Assembly: GCA_003139545.1 (NCBI GenBank)
Contig: PLJC01000012.1
Coordinates: 209,594-273,593 of the forward strand
Direction of reading: 5' to 3'
DNA from: Actinomycetota bacterium
Lineage (GTDB): Bacteria > Actinomycetota > Thermoleophilia > Gaiellales > Gaiellaceae
Length of the DNA: 64,000 nt
Shown: one piece after another, positions 24,394 through 33,500 of the stretch
Numbering within the stretch: the first letter of the stretch is position 1
Layout of the letters: each line of letters begins with the position of its first letter
Translations under genes and position numbers: made by a program
Notes under the pieces: generated by a model
Databases searched by the model: none
What the model saw: the letters and a program-made list of their open reading frames with translations, nothing else
Told to the model about the DNA's origin: nothing

Positions 24394-25328
24394 CGTGGCG
24401 GCAGCACCGGTCGCAGCTCGTTGCTACCGCCGGCCTGCTGCTCGCGCTCGCCGCCGCCGCGTTCGGCACGCGCCTGCCGATCCATGCGGCGTTCCACCGC
24501 GACTCGCTCTCAGCCTGCCTGCCGCCGGCCGCGCGGAGCGGGTGCGACATCATCGTCCCGCACTTCGAGGCTGAGTTCGCCGGCTGGGTCACGGCCGCAC
24601 GCGTGCTCGCGGTGCTCCCGGTCCTCGCGGGGTTGTTCGTCGGCGCGCCACTTCTTGCCCGCGAGCTCGAGCAGGGCACGTACCGGTTCGCGTGGACGCA
24701 GGGGGTCACGCGCCGCCGCTGGCTCCTCTCGAAGACCGCGCTTCTAGCGGCCGCGATGCTGCTCGCGGGTGCCGCCGCAAGCGCGGTCGTCATGTGGTGG
24801 CGCGGCCCCTTCGACACGCTCGAGGGCCGGATCGGGCCGAGCAGCTTCGACGTCGAGGGGCTCGTCGTGCCCGCGTATGCACTCTACGCGCTCGCGCTCG
24901 GCGTGCTCGCCGGCCTCGTCTTCCGCCGCACCGTCGCTGCGATGACCTCGACCCTCGTCGCGTTCGCCGCCACCCGGTTCCTCGTCCTCGAATTCGTCCG
25001 TCCGCACTTCCTCACGCCGTTGCACCGGGTCGTGCTCGCAACCGACACCGGCCTGCAGCCGGGCGACTGGGTGCTCAGCAACACGCTCGTCGACGGCGGC
25101 GGCCGCCAGATTTCGGCCGCGCGCGAGGATCTCGCCGTCCTGCATGCGACGCAGGCCGGGATCGACCCGCACACGTACATCCTCACGCTCGGCTGGAAGC
25201 GCTTGATCTCGTATCAGCCGGCCGGCCGGTTCTGGACGTTCCAGCTGATCGAGGCCGGCCTCTTCGTCGGGCTCGCCGCGCTCATCGTCCTCGTCGCGGT
25301 CTGGCTCGTCCGGCGGACGCCCACGTGA
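24381..25328 (+). CDS. ABC-2 type permease
   Basis: A 315-residue membrane protein with about six hydrophobic segments. It starts MAWVTWRQHRSQL, typical of actinobacterial ABC-2 subunits, and has the cytoplasmic motif LARELEQGTYRFAWTQGVTRRRW found in this family. It forms the membrane part of the exporter with the preceding ATPase. The start lies within the ATPase gene, and the stop overlaps the GTG of the sugar-binding protein (GTGA). The transported substrate is unknown. Confidence 0.88.
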   Translation: MAWVTWRQHRSQLVATAGLLLALAAAAFGTRLPIHAAFHRDSLSACLPPAARSGCDIIVPHFEAEFAGWVTAARVLAVLPVLAGLFVGAPLLARELEQGTYRFAWTQGVTRRRWLLSKTALLAAAMLLAGAAASAVVMWWRGPFDTLEGRIGPSSFDVEGLVVPAYALYALALGVLAGLVFRRTVAAMTSTLVAFAATRFLVLEFVRPHFLTPLHRVVLATDTGLQPGDWVLSNTLVDGGGRQISAAREDLAVLHATQAGIDPHTYILTLGWKRLISYQPAGRFWTFQLIEAGLFVGLAALIVLVAVWLVRRTPT

Positions 25329-26350
25329 CGGAGCCGCTCGACCGTGCCGCGCTGCTGCGGCTCGCCGCCGGTGCGGCCGTCGTCGGCGCCATCCCGGACG
25401 GCGTCCGGAAGGCGCTCACCGTCGACTTTCCGCAGCCGCACCCGAAGTGGCGCTTCGTGTTCGTCAATCACGCGCTCACGAATCCCTTCTTCGTTCCTAC
25501 GAAAGACGGCAGCTACGACGCCGCTGCGCTGCTCGGAACGAGCGTCGAGTGGACGGGCTCGACGAGCAGCGACGTCGGCGAGATGGTCAAGGCGATGCGC
25601 CACGCGGTCGCAACGCAGGCGGACGGCATCGCCGTTTCGATCGTCGACCCGCAGGCCTTCAACGGGCCGACGGCGCTCGCGCTCGCTCGCGGCATCCCGG
25701 TCGTCTCGTACAACGCGGACGGCGGAAAGGGGAACACTCGCCTGGCGTACTACGGGCAGGACAACTACCAGTCCGGCCTCGAGCTCGGCGCGAGGCTCGT
25801 CAGGCTGGTCGACCGTGGCGACGTCTATCTGTTCATCGCGACGCCGCGGCAGCAGAACATCCAGCCGCGGATCGACGGCGCCCTCGACGCCATCCGCGAC
25901 TCCGGCAGCCCGATCACGGCGCACGTCGTCGCCAGCGGCGTCGACGTCGGCCGAGAGCTCACGAAGATCGAGGCGACATACAAGGCGAACCGCGGCCTGC
26001 GCGGGCTGTTCGCGGTGGATGCCGGCTCGACCGCGGGAGTGGCCGCGGTGATGCGGAAGCACGGGCTGCACGAGCGCGGCGTGAAGGCCGGCGGCTACGA
26101 CCTCCTGCCGGCCACGCTGCGGGCCATCCACGACCGCGAGCTCGACTTCACGATCGACCAACAGCCGTATTTGCAGGGCTTCCTGCCGGTGCTCCAGCTC
26201 TTCCTCTATCGCTACAGCACCGGCCTCGTCGCCCCGGCGGACACGAACACGGGCCTCCACTTCGTCACCCACGCAAATGTCTCGCGCTACCTGACGACGA
26301 AGAGCCGCTTCGAAGGCAGCTCGAGCCGTGAGCAGTACCCGGTCGGCTGA
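25325..26350 (+). CDS. Sugar-binding protein of the RbsB/Peripla_BP_4 type
   Basis: A 341-residue type I periplasmic-binding-fold protein. It shows VFVNHALTNPFFVPTKDG at the first strand, IAVSIVDPQAFN, IPVVSYNADGG, and QQPYLQGFLPVLQLFLYRYS near the end. Such proteins deliver sugars or autoinducer-2 to ABC importers. The N-terminus has only a weak hydrophobic stretch (LLRLAAGAAVVGAI) without a basic n-region or lipobox, so export is uncertain. It is coupled by GTGA to an ABC-2 exporter permease, an unusual partner for a sugar-binding protein. The real partner may be the XylFGH-type importer downstream. Confidence 0.82.
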   Translation: MTEPLDRAALLRLAAGAAVVGAIPDGVRKALTVDFPQPHPKWRFVFVNHALTNPFFVPTKDGSYDAAALLGTSVEWTGSTSSDVGEMVKAMRHAVATQADGIAVSIVDPQAFNGPTALALARGIPVVSYNADGGKGNTRLAYYGQDNYQSGLELGARLVRLVDRGDVYLFIATPRQQNIQPRIDGALDAIRDSGSPITAHVVASGVDVGRELTKIEATYKANRGLRGLFAVDAGSTAGVAAVMRKHGLHERGVKAGGYDLLPATLRAIHDRELDFTIDQQPYLQGFLPVLQLFLYRYSTGLVAPADTNTGLHFVTHANVSRYLTTKSRFEGSSSREQYPVG

Positions 26351-26363
26351 CGACCGGGTTGGC

Positions 26364-26391
26364 TTGAACTATTCCCCTATGAGAGTAGTAT
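26364..26391 (+). promoter_or_regulatory. Probable promoter of the xylose-type importer
   Basis: TTGAAC (26364-26369) and TAGTAT (26386-26391) are separated by 16 bases, in the 164-base gap before the binding-protein gene. This is one of few AT-rich spots in the region. The leader would be about 115 bases. Confidence 0.5.
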
Positions 26392-26514
26392 TGGCGCGCT
26401 CCGGCGGGACGAAGACGACGACGGGTGGTGGGACTGGAAATTGCCTGGGAATGCGACGGAGCCGTGCATCCAGGAACGCTCTCGAAAGTGCAATCGCAAG
26501 AGGAGGCATCAAGG

Positions 26515-27582
26515 GTGAAGAAGCTTGTTCTCAGGGCGGGATTGGTCGCTGTGCTGTGCGCAGGGATCGCGACCGTCCTCGTGTCGGCCGCAACCGCGAA
26601 GCCGACGAAGAGTTACCAGGTCTGCGTTCTCCTCCCGGACACGAAGTCGTCCGTGCGGTGGGTGCAGTTCGACGCGCCCGACATCGCGAAGGCGCTGAAG
26701 GCTGCCGGCGTGACCTACTCGATCAACAACGCCCTCAACGACCCGCTGAAGCAGAAGGCGCAGGCACAGGCGTGCCTGGCGGCCGGCGCGACGGTGGTCA
26801 TCGAGACGGCGCTCGACAACGGCTCTGCCGCGTCGATCGAGAAGCTCTTCACGTCGAAGGGCGGACACGCGATCGACTACGACCGCCAGGTCACCGGTGG
26901 TAGCGCGTCGGTCTACGTCACGTTCGACGGCGTGGCGGTCGGGGCGGCTCAGGCCAACGGTGTCATCGCCGGCATGAAGGCGAAAGGCACCTACAGCAAG
27001 AGCGCGACCGTCGCCGAGCTGTGGGGCGGCCAGACGGACCAGAATGCGTTCTGGTTCAAGAGCGGCAACGACAAGGTGCTCAACCCGCTCTTCAAGAGCG
27101 GTGCGTTGAAGAAGGGCCCGCAGCAGTTCGTGCCCGACTGGGATGCGACCAACGCGGCGACCATCTTCAACCAGATGCTCGTCAAGACGAGCAACAACAT
27201 CCAGGGGATCATTGCGGCGAACGACAACATCGCCGGCGCCGTGGTCGCTGACCTGAAGGCGAAGCACCTCAAGCCGATCCCGCTGAGCGGCCAGGACACG
27301 ACCGCCCAGGGCGTCCAGAACATCATCTCCGGCTGGCAGTCGGGCACGGTCTACAAGTTCGTGCCGGACGAGGCGAACGCCGCCGCTGCTTCAGCGGTCG
27401 CGCTCATCAAGGGCCAGACGCCGAAGACGAACGGGTTCCGCCTGAACGGTAAGAAGAAGGAGCCGACGCTCGCTCTTCCCGTCAAGTGGATCACGAAGTC
27501 GAACTACAAGCAGCTGTTCACGCAGGGCTGGCTCAAGAAGAGCGAGGTCTGCATCGGCGCGTACGCGCAGTACTGCAAGTAG
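26515..27582 (+). CDS. xylF: ABC transporter sugar-binding protein, xylose type
   Basis: A 355-residue exported substrate-binding protein with a signal peptide (1-27: basic start VKK, hydrophobic core, SAATA cleavage region). The mature part has the type I fold with VCVLLPDTKSSVRWVQFDAPDI, DYDRQVTGG, IQGIIAANDNIAGAV and SGQDTTAQGVQNI, close in style to XylF. It would hand D-xylose or a related pentose to the permease. The GTG at 26515 is supported by AGGAGG at 26501-26506. A long perfect hairpin follows, probably setting the usual excess of binding protein over the membrane parts. Confidence 0.88.
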   Translation: MKKLVLRAGLVAVLCAGIATVLVSAATAKPTKSYQVCVLLPDTKSSVRWVQFDAPDIAKALKAAGVTYSINNALNDPLKQKAQAQACLAAGATVVIETALDNGSAASIEKLFTSKGGHAIDYDRQVTGGSASVYVTFDGVAVGAAQANGVIAGMKAKGTYSKSATVAELWGGQTDQNAFWFKSGNDKVLNPLFKSGALKKGPQQFVPDWDATNAATIFNQMLVKTSNNIQGIIAANDNIAGAVVADLKAKHLKPIPLSGQDTTAQGVQNIISGWQSGTVYKFVPDEANAAAASAVALIKGQTPKTNGFRLNGKKKEPTLALPVKWITKSNYKQLFTQGWLKKSEVCIGAYAQYCK

Positions 27583-27590
27583 GAAGTCCC

Positions 27591-27626
27591 GACGATGGAG
27601 GCGCCCACTCGGGCGCCTCCATCGTC
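27591..27626 (+). terminator. Hairpin between binding-protein and ATPase genes (attenuator)
   Basis: A perfect 16-bp stem (27591-27606 with 27611-27626) has an ACTC loop. No T-run follows, so it may be a partial terminator or an mRNA-stabilising 3' structure that raises expression of the upstream binding protein. Confidence 0.75.
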
Positions 27627-27651
27627 TACCTGTGGTAAGAACGCTCAACCT

Positions 27652-28407
27652 GTGACGGACACGCCGATCCTCGAGCTCCGGAACATCACCAAGTCGTTCG
27701 GCTCGGTGCAGGCCCTCGCGGGGGTCGACTTCGAGGTCCGGAACGGCGAGGTCATGGCGCTCGTCGGCGACAACGGCGCGGGCAAGTCGACGCTCGTCAA
27801 GTGCGTCGCCGGCACGCATGAGGCCGACAGCGGTCAGATCTTCTTCGACGGTCAAGAGGTGCACATCCGCGGCCCGAAGGACGCGGCCAGGCTCGGCATC
27901 GAGGTCGTGTACCAGGATCTCGCGCTCTGCGACAACCTCGACGTCGTCCAGAACATGTACCTCGGGCGCGAGCTCAACCGCTTCCAGATCCTCGAGGAGG
28001 CGACGATGGAGCAGCAGACCGCGAAGACGCTCAAGTCGCTCGCGGTTACGACCATCAAGTCGGTGCGCCAGCCCGTCGCCACCCTCTCGGGCGGCCAGCG
28101 GCAGTCGGTCGCCGTTGCGAAAGCGGTGCAATGGAACTCGAAGCTCGTACTCCTCGACGAGCCCACCGCGGCCCTCGGCGTTGCGCAGACCGAGCAGGTG
28201 CTGGCGCTCGTGCGCCGGCTCGGCGAGCAGGGCCTCGCCGTCGTGCTCATCTCGCACAACCTCAACGACGTCTTCGAGACCGCCGACCGGATCACGGTCC
28301 TGCGGCTCGGCCGGAGCGTGGGTGTGTTCGAGCGCCGCAAGACGACGCAGCAGGCGATCGTCGAGGCGATCACCTTTGGCGCGCCGGCGAAGGCGGTCGA
28401 GGGATGA
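27652..28407 (+). CDS. xylG: Sugar ABC transporter ATP-binding protein
   Basis: A 251-residue single ATPase domain with Walker A GDNGAGKST, Q-loop VYQDLALCDNLDVVQN, signature LSGGQRQSV, Walker B LVLLDEPTAALG and switch His in LISHN. It is a one-domain version; classical XylG/RbsA have two fused domains, so this protein would act as a homodimer. This layout is known for actinobacterial sugar importers of the FrcA/XylG kind. The GTG at 27652 was chosen; the frame upstream passes through the hairpin. The stop overlaps the permease ATG (ATGA). Confidence 0.9.
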   Translation: MTDTPILELRNITKSFGSVQALAGVDFEVRNGEVMALVGDNGAGKSTLVKCVAGTHEADSGQIFFDGQEVHIRGPKDAARLGIEVVYQDLALCDNLDVVQNMYLGRELNRFQILEEATMEQQTAKTLKSLAVTTIKSVRQPVATLSGGQRQSVAVAKAVQWNSKLVLLDEPTAALGVAQTEQVLALVRRLGEQGLAVVLISHNLNDVFETADRITVLRLGRSVGVFERRKTTQQAIVEAITFGAPAKAVEG

Positions 28408-29672
28408 CGAGCGCAGACGTCATCGGCCAGGACAAGAGGCCGCCCGTCGATCCGGAGGAGGAGCTCCCCGGCGGTTTCGCAGGGCTGCGCGCGCGCGCCT
28501 GGCTGAATCTCCGGACGGGCAACCTCGGGCCGGCACCGATCATCGTCGGATTGGTCATCACGGTCGCGATCTTCGGGCTCACGGCGACGAACTTCTTCAC
28601 GGCCACCAACTTCGCGAACCTGATCACCGAAAGCGCAGGCACGGCGATGCTCGCGTACGGCGTCGTGTTCGTGCTCCTCCTCGGTGAGATCGACCTCTCG
28701 ATCGGCTACCTGGCCGGCATCGGCGCACTCATCGTCGCCGAGCTGCAGCTCCCCGGGAGCAGCTGGCAGATGAACGGCATCCTCGCGATGCTGATCGCGG
28801 TCATCGTCTGCGCGCTCATCGGCGGCTTCCAGGGGTCGATCGTGGCCTATGTCGGCGTGCCGTCGTTCGTCGTCACGCTCGGCGGCTTCCTCATCTGGCA
28901 GGGCGTGATCCTGAACAAGCTGGAGCAACGCGGGACGATCATCATCCAGGACCGCTGGATCAACTACACGGACAGCTATTTCTTCTCCCACTGGATCGGC
29001 TGGGTGATCGCCGCGATCGTCACGGCGCTCTATCCGATCAGCGTCCTCTACAGGGCGATCACGGCGCGCGGCACCCACATCGCACAGGTGAACCCTGTCA
29101 TCTTCGCCGTGCGCGCCGGCGGTCTCGCGATCGTGGCGTTCGGCATCGTCGGGATCTCCAACCACGCCAAGGTGATCACCACGTCGCTCGGCCTGCCGCT
29201 GGCAGGCGTGATCCTCGTCGTCTTCCTGATCCTGCTGACGTTCCTCGCGCGCTGGACGACGTTCGGCCGCCACGTCTACGCGGTCGGAGGCAATGCCGAG
29301 GCGGCGCGGAGAGCGGGCATCAACGTCCCGCGCATCCGCGTCCTCGTCTTCATGATCTCCGGGGCGACGGCCGGAATCGGCGGCATCATCTTCGCCGCGC
29401 AGGTGAACTCGGTCGCGCTCACGTTCCCTCCCGGGAACCTGCTGCTGAACGCGATCGCGTCCGCCGTCATCGGCGGCGTCAGCCTCTTCGGCGGCCGCGG
29501 CGAGGTGCGGGGCGCGCTGCTCGGCGCAGTCCTGATCGGGACGCTCCAGAACGGCCTGAACACGCTGAACGTGTCCAACGGCTGGATCTACATCATCACC
29601 GGCCTCGTCCTGCTCTTCGCGGTGACGCTCGACACGTTCGCCGTCCGGCTGCAAAAGCGCTCCGGGCGCTAG
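28404..29672 (+). CDS. xylH: Sugar ABC transporter permease, XylH type
   Basis: A 422-residue integral membrane protein of the RbsC/XylH family with about ten or more transmembrane helices. Diagnostic blocks are VLLLGEIDLSIGYLAGIGAL, VPSFVVTLGGFLIWQGV, RHVYAVGGNAEAARRAGI and NAIASAVIGGVSLFGGRGE. The NAEAARRAGI motif contacts the ATPase. The long form of over 400 residues is that of XylH rather than RbsC (about 320). It completes the importer with the two preceding genes. The end overlaps the convergent membrane protein gene by 4 bases. Confidence 0.93.
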   Translation: MTSADVIGQDKRPPVDPEEELPGGFAGLRARAWLNLRTGNLGPAPIIVGLVITVAIFGLTATNFFTATNFANLITESAGTAMLAYGVVFVLLLGEIDLSIGYLAGIGALIVAELQLPGSSWQMNGILAMLIAVIVCALIGGFQGSIVAYVGVPSFVVTLGGFLIWQGVILNKLEQRGTIIIQDRWINYTDSYFFSHWIGWVIAAIVTALYPISVLYRAITARGTHIAQVNPVIFAVRAGGLAIVAFGIVGISNHAKVITTSLGLPLAGVILVVFLILLTFLARWTTFGRHVYAVGGNAEAARRAGINVPRIRVLVFMISGATAGIGGIIFAAQVNSVALTFPPGNLLLNAIASAVIGGVSLFGGRGEVRGALLGAVLIGTLQNGLNTLNVSNGWIYIITGLVLLFAVTLDTFAVRLQKRSGR

Positions 29673-30433
29673 CGCGCTCCACGAGCAGCGGCCTGGCGGT
29701 CCTTGCCGGTCTTGCCGAGGTATGCGACGACGGCGATGAGGAGTGCGGCGAGGACGAAGGCGACGGGGCCGTCGCCCCAGCCGAGGCCGTGCGCGGCGCG
29801 GGACTTGCCGGTCCAGTCGGCGAATGAGGCTCCGAGCGGGCGCGTGACGATGTACGCGAGCCAAAAGGCGAGGATCCCGTTGAGGGCGAGGAAGCGATAG
29901 GCGAGGCCCGGTAGTGCGAACACGACGGCAAAGACGATGCCGGCGGTCAGGAAGCCGAGGTGGGCGGTGTATGCGGCGAGGTCGCCGAGAGCGGTGCCCA
30001 TGGCGAAGGTGGCGAGCACGGCCGCCCAATAGAACCTCTCTCGCACCGACGTGTTGATGCTGTGGATCGAGAGCGTCCGTTCGCTCCGGTACCAGGACGC
30101 GAAGACGGTCACGAGCACGACCGCGAACAGGATCGTCGAGGCGATGTAGGGCACCCCGAATTCGATGTGCACGACGTCGGCCGCCATCGTTCCGAAGACC
30201 GCCACCATCGTCACTGCGAGCCAGTACACCCAGGTGATGTAGCGACGCGCCCGGAGCTGGACGGTCATCGCGAGCGCGAACGCGACGAAGCCTGCGATCA
30301 CTGCCAGGTAGGGGTTGACGGTGTGGACGAGGTAGTCGGAGGTGGACTCGCCCAGCGCCGTTGTGAGGATCTTCGCGACCCAGAAGTAGGCCGTGACCTC
30401 CGGCACTCTGATCAGCCCTGCGCGCGCGCTCAT
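29669..30433 (-). CDS. COG4705-type membrane protein
   Basis: A 254-residue integral membrane protein with seven or eight hydrophobic segments. The internal repeat PEVTAYFWVAKILTTALGE-STSDYL is typical of the COG4705 group of membrane-anchored repeat proteins, and a second, weaker version is seen around FYWAAVLATFAMGTALGDLAA. No function is established; some members lie near manganese or stress genes. The ATG at 30433 has GGGGA just upstream; a TTG five codons earlier is an alternative. Confidence 0.8.
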   Translation of the reverse strand: MSARAGLIRVPEVTAYFWVAKILTTALGESTSDYLVHTVNPYLAVIAGFVAFALAMTVQLRARRYITWVYWLAVTMVAVFGTMAADVVHIEFGVPYIASTILFAVVLVTVFASWYRSERTLSIHSINTSVRERFYWAAVLATFAMGTALGDLAAYTAHLGFLTAGIVFAVVFALPGLAYRFLALNGILAFWLAYIVTRPLGASFADWTGKSRAAHGLGWGDGPVAFVLAALLIAVVAYLGKTGKDRQAAARGAR

Positions 30434-30514
30434 GTCCCCGATCTCCAAGTCACCCGGAAAAACGCTGCGATCCCGGGCCTGCGACCGGTGACCGAACCCG
30501 ACGAAGGCGAGACG

Positions 30515-33500
30515 TTACCTGTGCGCGAGCGCGAGCTTGCCGATCTTCGTGCCGAGCGCGCGCCCGGCTGCCTCGTCGGCAGGCGTCTCGATGCCGTCCG
30601 CGAGACCGGCGGCGCTCATTCGCTCCGCTTGCGTCGCGAACGATCGGCCCGTGAGCGCGGTCAGCACCTCGTCGGCGGCGTACGCGAAGGCGCTTCCCTC
30701 CGAGACCCAGCCCGGTGAGGCGGGCGTCGCGGCGGGCGGCGTCCATGCCGCGCCCGGAACCCACCGGCCGCCGGAGAGGACGTACTCCTGGTCGCCGACG
30801 CGCTTGCTCACACCGGCGACGATCGGCAGCTGACCGTTGAACGCGAGGTAGCGGATCATCGAGATCGGGCGCGGCGCCTGATACGTGCGCTTCGCGGCCC
30901 ACGCCGAGACGGCGGCGTCGTTCAGCGCGCCGTTTAGCGTGCGGTAGAGGCGCAGGTCCTGCGTGAGATTGCCGGTCGCCGCCGTGGCGGCGAGGCGGTT
31001 CCACGCAAGCGGCGAGGTGTCGACGCGCGGAGCTCTCGCGCCGGCGGTCGCCCGCAAGACCGAGATCGCCGCCTGCTTGTACGTGCGGCTCGACGGAATC
31101 CCGAACGGCGGCGGGCCGACGTGGACGCGGCCCGCGAACGTGGAGACGCCGCCCCACTGCGCACCGACGAAGCTCTGGACGTCCGTGCGCGAGAACGAGA
31201 GCGGCTGCCAGAACGTGGCGTCGTGGACGGTCGAGCCCGGCACGCTCACGATGAGCGGCGCGTTCTGCGACACGTAGCTGGGATCCGCGTAGTGCATCGA
31301 CTCGTTCGAGCCGTCATGCCGGCCGGCGGCGATCGCCGCGGCGGCGATCCTGCTCGCGGGGGCGTCCGGCGAGAGACACAGCGAGCGCAGCTGCTTCGTC
31401 AGGATCGCGAAGGTCGACGCGAGGTTCGAGTTGAACGATGCGCGCCAAAGCAGCAATTGGTATGCGGCGTAGCTGATCGCGACCGGTGAGGGGCCGGCGG
31501 ACGACATCGTGGTCGCGAGGTCGTACAGGTCGCGGGCCTGCACTGGCTCGGACGCGTCGCCGGCGCGCAGCACCGCGACGGCCGTCTCGTCCCACACGGT
31601 CGCGATCGAGCCGGAGTGCTGCGCAGGAGTGCAGGCGGCCGGGGACGGCTGGACGAGCGGCGTACGGAGCGGCGGAACGGCCACTCGGACGACGCGGTCT
31701 ACGCGGCGGACGTTCGTCTCGGTCGTCGCGCCCCACGGGTAGCGCACGTAGACGACGGCAGATGTCGCAGCGCCGAGCCCCAAGTGGACGCGCGGGTCCT
31801 CGGACGAGAGGTAACTGCTCCCGGCCTGCACCGTGCGCGAGAGCGAAACGCCGTTCGGCAGCGTCAGGCTCACGACCGCGCCGGGCACGAACCGCGACAG
31901 CGATAGGTCGATCCAGTTGCCGCTCGGACCGCTCGCACGGAGGAGCACGAGCTTCCCGCCGACCGTGTTGATCGCGACCTCCATGCGGCCGTTGTTGTTC
32001 ACATCTGCGGCGGCGACTCCGCGCCCGTTCAACCGAAGGGCGCCGAGCGCTCCCTTGGCAACGCCGAACCTTGCGCCGGTCGGCGCGAGCACGCGGACAG
32101 GCTCGGCGTCGGCGGCGAGCTTCGTCACCGGAATCGCCCCGGCCGCGAGCACGAGGTCGGGTTTGCCGGAGTTGGCGAGGTCGACCCACGACGCTCCCCA
32201 GCCGGCAAAGCCGGTGCCGAGCGCGGGGTCGAACTCAGGTCGTGCATTCAGGAATGACAGGCCGACTTGCCGGAACGCGGCGGTGGGCTCGTTGCGAGAG
32301 TTCGTCACCACCATGGTTCCGTTCACCGTCGCGATGCCCATGCCCGCGAACGGATCCGCGACGCCGGCGACGGCCGCGCGGTCCTCGAAGCGGAAGCCGA
32401 GGCCGGCGGGATCGGCCTTCGCTCCGCCCGGCCACGGCACGTTCACGTACAGGTCGTTCGGGTCCTCGTCGTTCGCGATGTACAAGTCCGGGCGGCCGTC
32501 GCCGTTGACGTCGATGAACTGCGCGCCGAGGCCGTGCCGGAAGTTCGCCGACTCGAGCCCCGCCTGGACCCCGACCTCGCGGAAGTGCCTGTGCCCTTCG
32601 TTCAGGAAGAGCAGGTCGCGCACGCCGGCGACGTTCGTCGGGAAGCCGGCGAGGGAGTTCGGCACGGGCTCGTTCGTGTCGGAGTAGCCGGCGACGAAGA
32701 TGTCGGGCAGGCCGTCGCCGTTGACATCCGCGACCGCGACGCCGGTGTACCAGCCGTGCGCCGGCAGCGCCTTTGTCGTGAACGTGCCGTTGCCGTCGTT
32801 CCACAGGACGTCGACGCCGCGCGTCGTCGAGACGACGAGATCGGGGCGCCCGTTGCCGGTCAGGTCTGCCGCGGCGCAGCCGTCACCTTGCGTCTGCAGA
32901 CCGGTGTGCGACGCAGCGGTGACGTTCCGGAACTTCCCGTGCACGTTCTCGAACAGCGCGGAGCGCGGCAGCCCACCGTGTGCGCCCCACTGCGCGGTGT
33001 CGGCGCTCGAATACGAGTTGACGACGAACAGGTCCTGCCAGCCGTCGCCGTTGTAGTCGAGCCAGCAGAGGCCGCCGCCCATCATCGCCTGCGTTTCGTT
33101 CGACGGGCCGAAGCGGAACGAGCCCTGGCGGAAGTCGAGCCCGACCGAGGCCGCGACGTCAGTGAGATGCGTGCCGGCGAGCGCGTCGCTGACCACCGGC
33201 GCTGCGATCTGGGTCGGCGTCGCGGCAGCGGGGAGCGCCCAATGACCGTTCGAGGTTTGGTGGAGGTGGTACGTGACGTCGGCGAGCTGCGCGGTGGCCG
33301 TGGGTGGCCCTTGTTCCCGGCCTTGCACGAGGTAGATCCGCAAGCGGTCGCTCGTGCTCGCCGGCCTCGCCGCGAGCAGATCGTGGGCGATCAGCTCGGC
33401 GGTGTGGCGGTCGAGCTTCGTCTGCACTCCGTGCGACGGAAGGATCGTGATCGGCGGCAGGGCGCCCGGCGGCAGCGGCCGGAACGCGGTCGCTGCGGTC

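Noticed and set aside
27595..27651. Longer N-terminus for the sugar ATPase
   Set aside because: The extension would translate through the perfect hairpin and lacks family similarity; GTG 27652 gives the normal start.
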